Positions 44,258 through 51,645 of a stretch of DNA of 64,000 bases are shown here, in pieces (the first letter of the stretch is position 1; the number at the start of each line of letters is the position of its first letter). The notes below the pieces were generated by a model that saw only the letters and a list, made by a program, of their open reading frames with translations, searched no databases and was not told the origin of the DNA. The stretch is from contig NZ_JANUGQ010000006.1 in NCBI RefSeq assembly GCF_024756275.1, forward strand, positions 62,001 to 126,000, in the 5' to 3' direction. The translations under genes were made by a program, and so were the position numbers. Origin of the DNA: Streptomyces pyxinae. Its GTDB lineage: Bacteria > Actinomycetota > Actinomycetes > Streptomycetales > Streptomycetaceae.

Positions 44258-45049
44258 CCCCGTGATCACCCGGAAATACCGCTCTTTCGAGTGACACCGC
44301 TCAAGGGTTGATGCCCCCGGTCGAGGGGAGATCTCCAGCAGGAGGCGGACCGCTCGGGGAAAACCGGTCCGTGGGGATCGACCCTGAGAGCTCGGGGCTC
44401 CGGGTCAGCACAGGGGAGGCGAGGCCCCGGCGCCGCGCGGCGCCGGGGCCCTCCGCGGCAGGCACCCTCCGCGTCCGTCCATGCTCCGCTCCTCCCGTCC
44501 CGGCCGGCCGGTCCGCGCCGGCGGTCATATGCCGGTACCAGACTGGCACGCGCGCCCGGCGTGCCGCGCCGGTTCGGCCCTTCCGGACACGCGCCCCGGA
44601 GCCGGGGCACCGGAGCCGTACCGACAACACTCCGTACCCCCGGAGCCGTGGCGGAAGCCGTATCGGAAGACCCGCCGTCTCCACGACACGTCCCACCCGA
44701 GGGGCCACCACGCAGGACCCGCCGCGACGGGCCCCGTGAAGAACCGGCTGTGAAGAACCGGCCGGGAAGACCCACCGCGAAGTCCCACCGTGAGGAGCAC
44801 CGCGGCGGAACGCGAAAGCGGGGGTGGTCCGCCCCGGACCCGAAGATCCGGGGCGGACCACCCCCGCCTCGCACGCGCCGTCGCGGGCTCGGCACCCCGA
44901 GCGCGCCGCCCCGTCGGCCGCCGCCTCACCGCTTCACGATGTCACCGCTCCGCGACACCACCGCTTCACGGCTTCATGCCTCCGCGGCTCCGCGGCCCTC
45001 GCGGCTTCACGGTGTCACCGGCCGCACGGCGCCGGGCTCACCGCTCGGC
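44258..45049. other. Gene-poor region of about 790 bp
   Basis: Between the hydrolase upstream region and the end of dmdR1. Open frames exist on both strands, but their translations are Arg/Pro/Gly/Ser strings without family features. The region holds repeats of AAGAACCGGC type (44725-44765), a very strong hairpin at 44820-44865, and CACCGCTTCAC-type repeats (44923-45045) that lead into the dmdR1 stop. Confidence 0.5.
44820..44865. terminator. Perfect 18-bp hairpin, probable bidirectional terminator
   Basis: Bases 44820-44837 pair perfectly with 44848-44865 (arm GGGGGTGGTCCGCCCCGG), and the adjacent A/T pair extends it to 19 bp with an 8-base loop. It lies about 185 bases after the dmdR1 stop and likely ends that transcript, or insulates an unrecognised one. 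Confidence 0.75.
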
Positions 45050-45058
45050 TCACCGCTT
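45035..45058. repeat. 11-bp direct repeat spanning the dmdR1 stop codon
   Basis: GGCTCACCGCT occurs at 45035-45045 and 45048-45058. In the second copy TCA (45050-45052) is the stop codon of the minus-strand dmdR1 gene. Confidence 0.75.
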
Positions 45059-45742
45059 GGCGACGAAGACGTGCGACGCCACCTCGGCGTCCAGCTCGGC
45101 CGCTTCACCGCTGCTGCCGACCAGCACCCCGCCGGGCGACTCGGTGACACTCACCACCGAGCCGGGCTGCACCCCCGCGCGGCGCAGGGTGTACATCAGC
45201 TGGGCGTCGGTCTGGATCGGCTCCCCGATCCGGCGGACGACCACCGTCTTGCCCCCGGGGCCGGCGTCCAGCTCCGCGAGCGAGACCATCCCCTCGTCCA
45301 GGAACGCCTCGGCCTCGGCCTTCTCCCCCAGCTCCTCCAGGCCCGGGATCGGATTGCCGTACGGCGACTCGGTCGGGTGGCGGAGCAGCTCCAGGACGCG
45401 GCGCTCCACCGCCTCGCTCATCACATGCTCCCAGCGGCACGCCTCGGCGTGCACCTGCTCCCACTCCAGGCCGATCACATCGACCAGCAGACACTCGGCG
45501 AGCCGGTGCTTGCGCATGACGCGCGTAGCGAGCCGGCGGCCCTCGTCGGTGAGCTCCAGGTGCCGGTCGCCGGCGACGGTCACCAGACCGTCGCGCTCCA
45601 TCCTGGCGACCGTCTGGCTGACGGTGGGGCCGCTCTGGTCGAGCCGTTCCGCGATACGGGCGCGCATGGGCACCACACCTTCCTCTTCGAGCTCGAGAAT
45701 GGTGCGGAGGTACATCTCCGTGGTGTCGATCAGTCCGGACAT
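45050..45742 (-). CDS. dmdR1: DtxR-family iron-dependent repressor, DmdR1 type
   Basis: 230 residues starting MSGLIDTTEMYLRTILELEEE. The N-terminal winged helix (DQSGPTVSQTVARMERDGLV) is followed by the dimerisation and metal-binding domain (HRLAECLLVDVIGLEWEQVHAEACRWEHVMSEAVE, with the Cys/His/Glu ligand set) and a C-terminal SH3-like domain (IGEPIQTDAQLMYTLRRAGVQPG). With Fe(II) it binds iron boxes and represses siderophore synthesis and uptake; the box at 1753-1769 is an obvious target. ATG 45742 has GAGGGG upstream. The extended open frame to 45946 is not conserved. Confidence 0.94.
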   Translation of the reverse strand: MSGLIDTTEMYLRTILELEEEGVVPMRARIAERLDQSGPTVSQTVARMERDGLVTVAGDRHLELTDEGRRLATRVMRKHRLAECLLVDVIGLEWEQVHAEACRWEHVMSEAVERRVLELLRHPTESPYGNPIPGLEELGEKAEAEAFLDEGMVSLAELDAGPGGKTVVVRRIGEPIQTDAQLMYTLRRAGVQPGSVVSVTESPGGVLVGSSGEAAELDAEVASHVFVAKR

Positions 45743-45893
45743 ACATGCCCCTCGATAAGAATCGTGCGCTGGCCCTGCGCCAATTCTGACGCATCGCTCC
45801 GACAACCGGGGCGCGGACGGCGCGGCACCGTATTGACAGAGCAATGGTCCGGACCGCACCGTGAGCCGCGACACGACGGAAGGGGCTTCGGAG

Positions 45894-46658
45894 ATGGGCG
45901 AGATGGGCGAGAGCAAGCTGGCCGGCCGGTTCTTCGACGCCGCCATCGGTCTGCTGGAGCGGGTGCGCGAGGAGGAGGCGGCCCGGGTGGCGGCGGCCGG
46001 CGTGGCGGTGGCCGACGCGGTCGCCTCCGGCGGGCGGCTCTTCGCGTTCGGTGCCGGCCACTCCTCGCTCGCCGCCCAGGACGTGGTCTACCGGGCCGGC
46101 GGCTTCGCCGTGATGAACCTGCTCGCGGTCCCGGGCGCGGTCGGGGTGGACGTCATGCCCGCCACGCTCGGTTCGGCGCTGGAGCGGGTGGACGGTCTGG
46201 CCGGCGCGGTGCTCGACTCCTCCCCGGCGGCGGCCGGGGACGTCCTCTTCGTCGTCTCGCTCTCCGGCCGGAACGCCCTGCCGGTCGAGATGGCGCTGAA
46301 CGCCCGGGCGCTGGGTCTGACGGTGATCGGGGTGACCTCGCTGGCGTACGCGGCGGAGACCCGCTCCCGGCACTCCTCGGGCACCTTCCTCAAGGACCAC
46401 TGCGACCTCGTCCTCGACTCCAAGATCGCGGTGGGGGACGCGGAGCTGACGCACGAGGGGATAGACGCCCCCTTCGCCCCCGCCTCCACGGTCGTCACCA
46501 GCGCGCTGATGCAGGCCGTCATGGCGGCGGCGGCCGAGTCCCTGGCGGCCCGGGGCGTCCAGCCGCCGCTGCTGCGCTCCGGCAATGTGGACGGCGGCCA
46601 CGAGTGGAACGGCCGGGTGCTGCGCGAGAACCGCGACCGGATCTTCTTCCGGTACTGA
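45894..46658 (+). CDS. SIS-domain phosphosugar-binding protein, UPF0309 family
   Basis: 254 residues. The SIS fold is clear: VADAVASGGRLFAFGAGHSSLAAQDVVYRAGG for the first motif, then DVLFVVSLSGRNALPVEMALNARALGLTVIGVTSL with the phosphosugar-binding SLSGRN, and a C-terminal GNVDGGHEWN. It resembles UPF0309 sugar isomerase-domain proteins; likely an aldose/ketose isomerase or sensor, substrate unknown. It is divergent from dmdR1. ATG 45894 has GGAAGGGG upstream; GTG 45861 is an alternative. Confidence 0.88.
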   Translation: MGEMGESKLAGRFFDAAIGLLERVREEEAARVAAAGVAVADAVASGGRLFAFGAGHSSLAAQDVVYRAGGFAVMNLLAVPGAVGVDVMPATLGSALERVDGLAGAVLDSSPAAAGDVLFVVSLSGRNALPVEMALNARALGLTVIGVTSLAYAAETRSRHSSGTFLKDHCDLVLDSKIAVGDAELTHEGIDAPFAPASTVVTSALMQAVMAAAAESLAARGVQPPLLRSGNVDGGHEWNGRVLRENRDRIFFRY

Positions 46659-46742
46659 CCGGCACCGGCTTCCGGAACTGACCAGCGCCGACCAGCACTG
46701 ACCAGCGCTGACCGGTACCGGCTTCCGGAACTGACCGGCACC
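46647..46742. repeat. Repeated copies of the SIS gene end with stop codon
   Basis: The gene end TTCCGGTACTGACCGGC is followed by near copies GCTTCCGGAACTGACC at 46668 and 46720, and by shorter ACCAGC(A/G)CTG units between. Each copy keeps the TGA. Confidence 0.8.
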
Positions 46743-46838
46743 GAGGTGTGGGGCACCGAAGCGCCGGGGCGCCGAGCCGGCGGGCGGGTGCCGGCCGGGC
46801 GGTACCGGCGGCCGTCCCCGGCTCTCCCGAAAAAGCGG

Positions 46839-46868
46839 TTGTGGGTCGCCGGGGCCGGTTCCTAGGGT
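46839..46868 (+). promoter_or_regulatory. HrdB-type promoter for the structured RNA
   Basis: A -35 TTGTGG at 46839-46844 and a -10 TAGGGT at 46863-46868 are separated by 18 bp. This is a good match to the Streptomyces housekeeping consensus TTGACN / TAGNNT. Transcription would start about 46875, just before the ribosome site. Confidence 0.65.
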
Positions 46869-46874
46869 GTGGAG

Positions 46875-47090
46875 CACACGAGAAAGGAGGTGATCCGGAA
46901 GTGGTTTCTTTTCGGATGCGTGAGGTGACTGCGGGCTAAGGCCTGTCGTCGCACTCTGTGCAATGTCGGCAGGCCTCCTGCCGCAAACCAAGCAGTCACC
47001 GACCCGCGGGCCCGTCGGCACATCCGGCCGACACCCCGGTCTCCGGAGCCCCGCTCCGGGAGCCGGGAAAGGGCCCGCGGGTTTCCGCTT
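46875..47090 (+). ncRNA. Candidate structured RNA with internal short ORF
   Basis: Complementary segments suggest an ordered RNA. P-A: 46924-46932 with 46992-47000 (9 bp, GGTGACTGC arm inside the short ORF). P-B: 46939-46948 with 46967-46976 (10 bp with one G-U). An alternative hairpin competes with P-B: 46967-46973 with 46977-46983 (7 bp, 3-base loop). A separate three-way junction follows: 47002-47013 with 47071-47082 (12 bp), enclosing 47014-47019/47027-47032 and 47043-47048/47054-47059 (plus flanking 4-bp CCGG stems). A pyrimidine-rich tail follows. No gene lies downstream on this strand before 48078; pdxH is convergent. Family unknown. Confidence 0.55.
46901..46939 (+). CDS. 12-residue leader-like peptide (VVSFRMREVTAG)
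   Basis: GTG 46901 to TAA 46939. Upstream, AGAAAGGAGGTGATC (46881-46895) is complementary over 15 bases to the 3' end of 16S rRNA, the strongest ribosome site in the window. The peptide has no run of one amino acid, so it is not an ordinary amino-acid attenuator leader. Codons 8-12 overlap one arm of the P-A stem, and the stop codon abuts the P-B stem, so translation would remodel the RNA. It is either a true short protein or a ribosome-loading device. Confidence 0.5.
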   Translation: MVSFRMREVTAG

Positions 47091-47137
47091 GCCCCCTTAT
47101 CCCCCCTTTTGCCCCCCTTCTTTTTCCGCCGGGGTCG

Positions 47138-47809
47138 TCAGGGAGCCAGGCGCTCGGTCTCCCAGCCGCCGTCCGGCCGGCGTACGTACCGCAGGCGGTC
47201 GTGGAGCCGGTTCTCGTGGCCCTGCCAGAACTCCATGGTCTCCGGCACCACCAGGAAGCCGCCCCAGTGCGGCGGTACCGGCACCGGCTCGCCGTCCGGG
47301 TGGCGGGCGGCCAGCTCCTCGTACCGGGCGAGCAGCTCCTCGCGGGAGCCGATCACCGAGGACTGGTCGCTGGCCCAGGCGCCCAGCTGGGAGCCGTGCG
47401 GACGGGTGCGGAAGTACGCCGCCGTCTCGTCCCGGCCGGTGCGGGCGGCCGTGCCGGTCACGATGACCTGGCGGGCGACCGGATGCCAGGGGAAGAGAAG
47501 TGAGACCCGCGGGTTGGCCGCCAGCTCGGCGCCCTTGCGGGAGGTGTAGTTGGTGAAGAAGACGAAGCCGCGCGCGTCGTAGTGCTTCAGCAGGACCGTA
47601 CGGGTGGAGGGCCGGCCGTCGGGGGTGGCGGTGGCGACCACCATGGCGTTGGGCTCGTGGATCGCGGGGCTGCTCGCCACCTCCGCGAACCAGTGTGCGA
47701 ACTGGTCCATCGGCTCGGGCACGAGATCCTCCTCGGACAGCTCCCGGGTGCGGTACTGCTCACGCATGGCGGCCGGGTCGAGGGCGGCGGGGTCCAGGGC
47801 GTCGGTCAC
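47138..47809 (-). CDS. pdxH: Pyridoxine/pyridoxamine 5'-phosphate oxidase
   Basis: 223 residues, canonical Pdx[16 protein letters not shown], then [67 protein letters not shown] (FMN site), SDQSSVI and the C-terminal [16 protein letters not shown], which is the PNPOx signature with its Arg and His. It makes pyridoxal 5'-phosphate using FMN and oxygen. GTG 47809 gives MTDALDPA...; ATG 47767 (MREQYRTR) is possible. It is divergent from the citrate synthase gene. Confidence 0.95.
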   Translation of the reverse strand: MTDALDPAALDPAAMREQYRTRELSEEDLVPEPMDQFAHWFAEVASSPAIHEPNAMVVATATPDGRPSTRTVLLKHYDARGFVFFTNYTSRKGAELAANPRVSLLFPWHPVARQVIVTGTAARTGRDETAAYFRTRPHGSQLGAWASDQSSVIGSREELLARYEELAARHPDGEPVPVPPHWGGFLVVPETMEFWQGHENRLHDRLRYVRRPDGGWETERLAP

Positions 47810-48012
47810 CCGGCCATCCTGCCGCACCGGCGGGGCCTTCCGGGCCGGTCCAGTCTGCCCCGTACGAAAGGCCGCCAATCCTTCTTGACCGGTTCGGGGC
47901 AGTGTGCCGGACGTCACGCTTCCCCGCATCGGAGGAACCGTACAGACTCTAGGCCGGGTCACTGTGACCTTTCCACGACCGGACGGCTGGAAGACGGGAC
48001 GGCCGACCCCCG

Positions 48013-48058
48013 GTCGTCGCACGTTGTCGCCAGTTGTCGCACGGCCAGTTGTCGCACT
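48013..48058. repeat. Four direct copies of GTTGTCGCAC-type decamer
   Basis: GTCGTCGCAC (48013), GTTGTCGCCA (48023), GTTGTCGCAC (48033) and GTTGTCGCAC (48049) lie 20-65 bases upstream of the citrate synthase start. They are in one orientation with 10, 10 and 16 bp spacing, likely in the 5' leader or at an operator. Confidence 0.7.
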
Positions 48059-48077
48059 CACCACGAGGAGCCGCCTG

Positions 48078-49178
48078 ATGTCCGACTTCGTTCCCGGGCT
48101 CGAAGGAGTCGTCGCGTTCGAGACGGAGATCGCCGAACCGGACAAGGAGGGCGGCGCGCTCCGGTACCGCGGCGTCGACATCGAGGACCTGGTCGGCCAG
48201 GTCTCGTTCGGCAATGTGTGGGGGCTGCTGGTGGACGGGGCGTTCAACCCCGGGCTGCCGCCCGCCGAGCCGTTCCCGATCCCGGTGCACTCCGGGGACA
48301 TCCGGGTCGACGTGCAGTCCGCGCTCGCCATGCTGGCCCCGGTGTGGGGCCTGAAACCGCTGCTGGACATCGACGCCGAGCAGGCCCGCGAGGACCTGGC
48401 GCGGGCCGCCGTGATGGCGCTCTCGTACGTCGCCCAGTCGGCACGCGGCCAGGGGCTGCCGATGGTGCCGCAGGGTGAGATCGACAAGGCCCGTTCGGTG
48501 GTCGAGCGGTTCATGATCCGCTGGCGCGGGGAGCCGGACCCCAAGCACGTCAAGGCCGTCGACGCCTACTGGACCTCGGCCGCCGAGCACGGCATGAACG
48601 CCTCCACCTTCACCGCCCGGGTCATCGCCTCCACCGGCGCCGACGTGGCCGCCGCGCTCTCCGGGGCGGTCGGCGCGATGTCCGGCCCGCTGCACGGCGG
48701 GGCGCCCTCCCGGGTGCTGGGCATGATCGAGGAGATCGAGCGCACCGGCGACGCCACCGCGTACGTCAAGGGCGCGCTCGACCGGGGCGAGCGGCTGATG
48801 GGCTTCGGCCACCGGGTCTACCGCGCCGAGGACCCGCGCGCCCGGGTGCTGCGCCGTACCGCCAGGGAGCTGGCCGCCCCGCGCTTCGAGGTGGCCGAGG
48901 CGCTGGAGAAGGCCGCCCTGGAAGAGCTGCACAACCGCCGCCCGGACCGGGTGCTGGCGACGAACGTCGAATTCTGGGCGGCCATCGTGCTGGACTTCGC
49001 GGAGGTCCCGGCGCACATGTTCACCTCGATGTTCACCTGTGCCCGCACCGCCGGCTGGAGCGCCCACATCCTGGAGCAGAAGCGCACCGGCCGCCTGGTC
49101 CGCCCCTCCGCCCGCTACACCGGCCCGGGCGCCCGCGACCCGCGCGAGGTCCCCGGCCACGAGGCCATCACCGGCTGA
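48078..49178 (+). CDS. Citrate synthase (type 2-like paralog)
   Basis: 366 residues of the short citrate/methylcitrate synthase type. Active-site segments: [18 protein letters not shown] (first catalytic His), [15 protein letters not shown] (second His and substrate Arg), and [24 protein letters not shown]. In this last region the usual catalytic Asp (NVDF) is Glu, a conservative change seen, as far as I recall, in this actinobacterial paralog. The expected reaction is condensation of oxaloacetate with acetyl- or propionyl-CoA. ATG 48078 has CGAGGAG upstream. It is divergent from pdxH. Confidence 0.9.
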   Translation: MSDFVPGLEGVVAFETEIAEPDKEGGALRYRGVDIEDLVGQVSFGNVWGLLVDGAFNPGLPPAEPFPIPVHSGDIRVDVQSALAMLAPVWGLKPLLDIDAEQAREDLARAAVMALSYVAQSARGQGLPMVPQGEIDKARSVVERFMIRWRGEPDPKHVKAVDAYWTSAAEHGMNASTFTARVIASTGADVAAALSGAVGAMSGPLHGGAPSRVLGMIEEIERTGDATAYVKGALDRGERLMGFGHRVYRAEDPRARVLRRTARELAAPRFEVAEALEKAALEELHNRRPDRVLATNVEFWAAIVLDFAEVPAHMFTSMFTCARTAGWSAHILEQKRTGRLVRPSARYTGPGARDPREVPGHEAITG

Positions 49179-49289
49179 CGCCGGGCTCCGCCGGGACTCC
49201 CGTCCCGCCATGACGGACGGCGCCGCGCCCGGAGCTCCCGGGCGCGGCGCCGTCCACGCGTACAGCGTGCAGTCTGGCCCCAATGGGAC

Positions 49290-49295
49290 TAGAAT
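49290..49295 (+). promoter_or_regulatory. -10 box for a leaderless toxin-antitoxin transcript
   Basis: TAGAAT ends six bases before the antitoxin ATG (49302), and no ribosome site precedes the ATG. Transcription starting at or next to the A of ATG would give a leaderless mRNA. No clear -35 is present. Confidence 0.5.
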
Positions 49296-49301
49296 GCTTG
49301 C

Positions 49302-49541
49302 ATGGCGACGATCCATGTACGTGACGTGTCCGACGACATACTGACGACCCTCAAGGTGCGTGCGGCACGGGCCGGGCAGTCACTCCAGGCATATGTGCAT
49401 CAGCTCCTGGCCGACGAGGCGAGCCTGCTGACCCCGGTGGAGGCGGCGGAGGAAGCACGCGGGATCGCGGCGCGAAGCCATGTCACCGCCGATGACGTCA
49501 TTGGAGTTGTCGAGGACCTGCGCGAGTCACGCGCGTGGTGA
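49302..49541 (+). CDS. FitA/VapB-type antitoxin
   Basis: 79 residues. The ribbon-helix-helix N-terminus MATIHVRDVSDDILTTLKVRAARAGQSLQAYVHQLL is typical of FitA-like antitoxins; the C-terminal part (EAARGIAARSHVTADD region) would wrap the toxin. It binds DNA as a dimer and represses its own operon. The toxin gene overlaps its end by 7 bases. No ribosome site precedes the start, suggesting a leaderless mRNA. Confidence 0.88.
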   Translation: MATIHVRDVSDDILTTLKVRAARAGQSLQAYVHQLLADEASLLTPVEAAEEARGIAARSHVTADDVIGVVEDLRESRAW

Positions 49542-49948
49542 CACGGGTTCTGGTCCTCGACACGTCGGCGCTGGTCGAGTTTCTGGTGGGGGCCGACGCC
49601 ACCGCCGAACTCATTCGCACATCCACGGCAGGAGCCCGGCTGGCGGCTCCCCACGGGGTGGATCTGGAGTGCACCTCCGTCCTGCGCGGGTTGGTGCGAG
49701 GCGGAAAGCTGAGTGAGGACGAGGCCGCACGCGCGCTGACGCTGCTGGGGCGCATGCGGCTGCGTCGCTATGACCATGTGTCCCTGCTGCCACGCATCTG
49801 GGAGCTACGACACAACATGTGGCCCTATGACGCGTCGTACATCGCGCTGGCCGAGAGCCTGGGCGCCGAGGTCATCACGCTGGACGCCAAACTGGCGAGC
49901 GCTCCCGGCATCCGCTGCCGGGTGCGCGACCTCCGGCGCCACGCCTGA
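49535..49948 (+). CDS. VapC-type PIN-domain toxin
   Basis: 137 residues. PIN nuclease carboxylates are all visible: VLDTSALVEFL (first Asp), GVDLECTSVLRGL (Glu), WPYDASYIALAESLGAEVITLDAKLA (third and fourth Asp). Such toxins cleave tRNA or rRNA unless held by their antitoxin. The start is GTG 49535 or GTG 49538, inside the antitoxin end, so translation is coupled. Confidence 0.9.
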   Translation: MVTRVLVLDTSALVEFLVGADATAELIRTSTAGARLAAPHGVDLECTSVLRGLVRGGKLSEDEAARALTLLGRMRLRRYDHVSLLPRIWELRHNMWPYDASYIALAESLGAEVITLDAKLASAPGIRCRVRDLRRHA

Positions 49949-49960
49949 CGAGCCCGCCGG

Positions 49961-50656
49961 TCAGGGGGCGGGGGCGCGCAACGCGTCCTCGACCAGCCGG
50001 GACCACTGGGCCACCACCCGGTCGCGGCGGGGGCGGTCGTCGGTGAGGAGGTTGGCGAGGCCCAGGCCGCGGGCCATGTCCAGCAGGCCTTGGACCGTCT
50101 CGCGGACACCCGGGAGCGACTCGTCGGCGCCCAGCAGTTCCACGGCGATCCGGTGGGTCTCGCGGCCGACGCGGGCCTCCAGCTCGGTGACGCGCGGGCG
50201 GAGCTGCTCCTCGTCGGAGGCGGCGACCCAGAGGTGGAGGGCGGCCCGGAAGAGCGGGCCGGTGTAGAGGTCGACCAGGGCGGCCACCACGGCCGGACGG
50301 TCCTGGCCCGGCAGCTCGCGCAGGGCGTGGGAGCGTTCCTCGGCGACGTACTCGACGGCGGCGGTGAACAGATCCTCCCGGGTCGGGAAGTGGTGCTGGG
50401 CGGCGCCCCGGGAGACACCGGCCCGTTCCGCGACCACCGTCACGGTGGAGCCCTGCCAGCCGCGCTCGGCCAGACAGGCCACCGCCGCCTCCAGCAGCCG
50501 CCGCCGGGTGGCCCGGCTGCGGTCCTGCTTCGGCCCCCGGGCCGCCCCGGACGGACCAGAAGCTTCCGTACCCCCGGCCGCGCCGGACGGAGCGGGGGCT
50601 CCGGCGGGTCCGGGCGCGCCGGGGGTACGGGAGGTCTCGGAGGTCACAACACCCAT
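49961..50656 (-). CDS. TetR-family regulator of the acyl-CoA operon
   Basis: 231 residues. A Pro/Gly/Ala-rich tail of about 40 residues precedes the DNA-binding domain RATRRRLLEAAVACLAERGWQGSTVTVVAERAGVSRGAAQHHFPTREDLF. AQHHF in place of the usual YxHF is common in actinobacterial acyl-CoA regulators. It is the last gene of the minus-strand catabolic operon; its start overlaps the enoyl-CoA hydratase end by 13 bases. The palindrome at 59594-59618 upstream of the operon is the probable operator, and an acyl-CoA the likely ligand (inference). Confidence 0.88.
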   Translation of the reverse strand: MGVVTSETSRTPGAPGPAGAPAPSGAAGGTEASGPSGAARGPKQDRSRATRRRLLEAAVACLAERGWQGSTVTVVAERAGVSRGAAQHHFPTREDLFTAAVEYVAEERSHALRELPGQDRPAVVAALVDLYTGPLFRAALHLWVAASDEEQLRPRVTELEARVGRETHRIAVELLGADESLPGVRETVQGLLDMARGLGLANLLTDDRPRRDRVVAQWSRLVEDALRAPAP

Positions 50657-51390
50657 GCGGCGTCCCGTCGTTCGAGGAAGGCGGTCATGCCCTCGCGCGC
50701 CTCCGCCGAGGCGAAGAGCGAGGCCGAGCGCTGGACGAGATCCTCGGCGTCCCGCTCGAAGGTCTCCAGCACCCTAGCCGCGACCAGCCGCTTGGCCTCG
50801 GCCAACCCCTGCGGCGAGGCCCGGCGCAGCCCCTCCAGCATCGGCGCCAGCACGGTGTCCACGTCCTCCTTCGGCCCGGCCGGCACCGCCGTGACCAGGC
50901 CGATCCTGGCCGCCTCGGCCGCGTCGAACGGTTCGCCGGTCAGGCAGTAGCGGGCCGCCGCCCGGGGGTCGAGCCGGGGCAGCAGGGTGAGCGAGATCAT
51001 CGAGGGCGCCACCCCGATCCGCACCTCGGTCAGCGCGAACTCCGCGTCCGCCGACGCCGCCACCAGGTCACAGGCGCCCAGCAGACCGAGCCCGCCCGCC
51101 CGGACCTTGCCGGTGACCCGGGCCAGCACCGGCTTGGGCAGCTCCAGCAGTTGCCGGAGCAGCGCCACGAAGGCGTACGGGCTGGGCGGCGCCTTGAGAT
51201 CGGCGCCCGCGCTGAAGGTGGAGCCGGTGTGGGCGAGCACCACCGCCCGCACCGACCGGTCGGCGCCGCACCGCGCGAGCTGCTCCGCCAGCTCGGCCAC
51301 CAGCCGCGCCGACAGGGCGTTGCGGTTCTCCGGCGAGTCCAGGGTCAGGGTGGTGATGCCGCGCTCGTACGCGGTGGTGACCAGGGTCAT
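50644..51390 (-). CDS. Enoyl-CoA hydratase/isomerase family protein
   Basis: 248 residues of the crotonase fold: ITTLTLDSPENRNALSARLVAEL, AVVLAHTGSTFSAGADLKAP (oxyanion-hole strand), KVRAGGLGLLGACDLVAASADAEFALTEVRIGVAPSMIS. The conserved Glu for water activation appears in TEVRIGV. It hydrates a 2-enoyl-CoA or acts as a lyase in an acyl-CoA or branched-chain degradation pathway. ATG 51390 gives the family start. It lies between the dehydrogenase and TetR genes of the operon. Confidence 0.9.
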   Translation of the reverse strand: MTLVTTAYERGITTLTLDSPENRNALSARLVAELAEQLARCGADRSVRAVVLAHTGSTFSAGADLKAPPSPYAFVALLRQLLELPKPVLARVTGKVRAGGLGLLGACDLVAASADAEFALTEVRIGVAPSMISLTLLPRLDPRAAARYCLTGEPFDAAEAARIGLVTAVPAGPKEDVDTVLAPMLEGLRRASPQGLAEAKRLVAARVLETFERDAEDLVQRSASLFASAEAREGMTAFLERRDAAWVL

Positions 51391-51600
51391 GCGCCTTCGC
51401 CCTCCCGTAGGGTGCGCCGCGGGTGCTTCCCGGACGCGACCGGTGGCACGCCCGCCGCCAGGGCGCCGCGCCGGAACTTCTCGTACGGGGCGGCCTGCCC
51501 GGACGCCTGCCCGGACATGCGGGCGGGCACGCCGTCCCCGGTGAGTTTCCTTCTCCCCCGGACCGCGCGCCCCGAACACCCCGGGGACGCCCGGCAGGAT

Positions 51601-51645
51601 CTGACGGGCCTGACGGGTCCGACGGATCCGACGGACCTGACGGAT
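51601..51645. repeat. 9-bp tandem repeats after the acyl-CoA dehydrogenase gene
   Basis: Five units of (C/T)(T/C)GACGG(G/A)(T/C) type run from 51601 to 51645 up to the dehydrogenase stop on the minus strand. In minus-strand reading the units follow directly after the stop codon. Confidence 0.75.

Noticed and set aside
44266..44895. Overlapping frames on both strands in the gene-poor region
   Set aside because: Composition is Arg/Pro/Gly/Ser without conserved motifs; frames on opposite strands cover the same bases and cross the large hairpin.
46881..46900. The AGAAAGGAGGTGATC stretch as the end of a 16S rRNA gene on the minus strand
   Set aside because: Only 15 bases match the rRNA 3' end; flanking sequence has no rRNA character, so it is a ribosome site.
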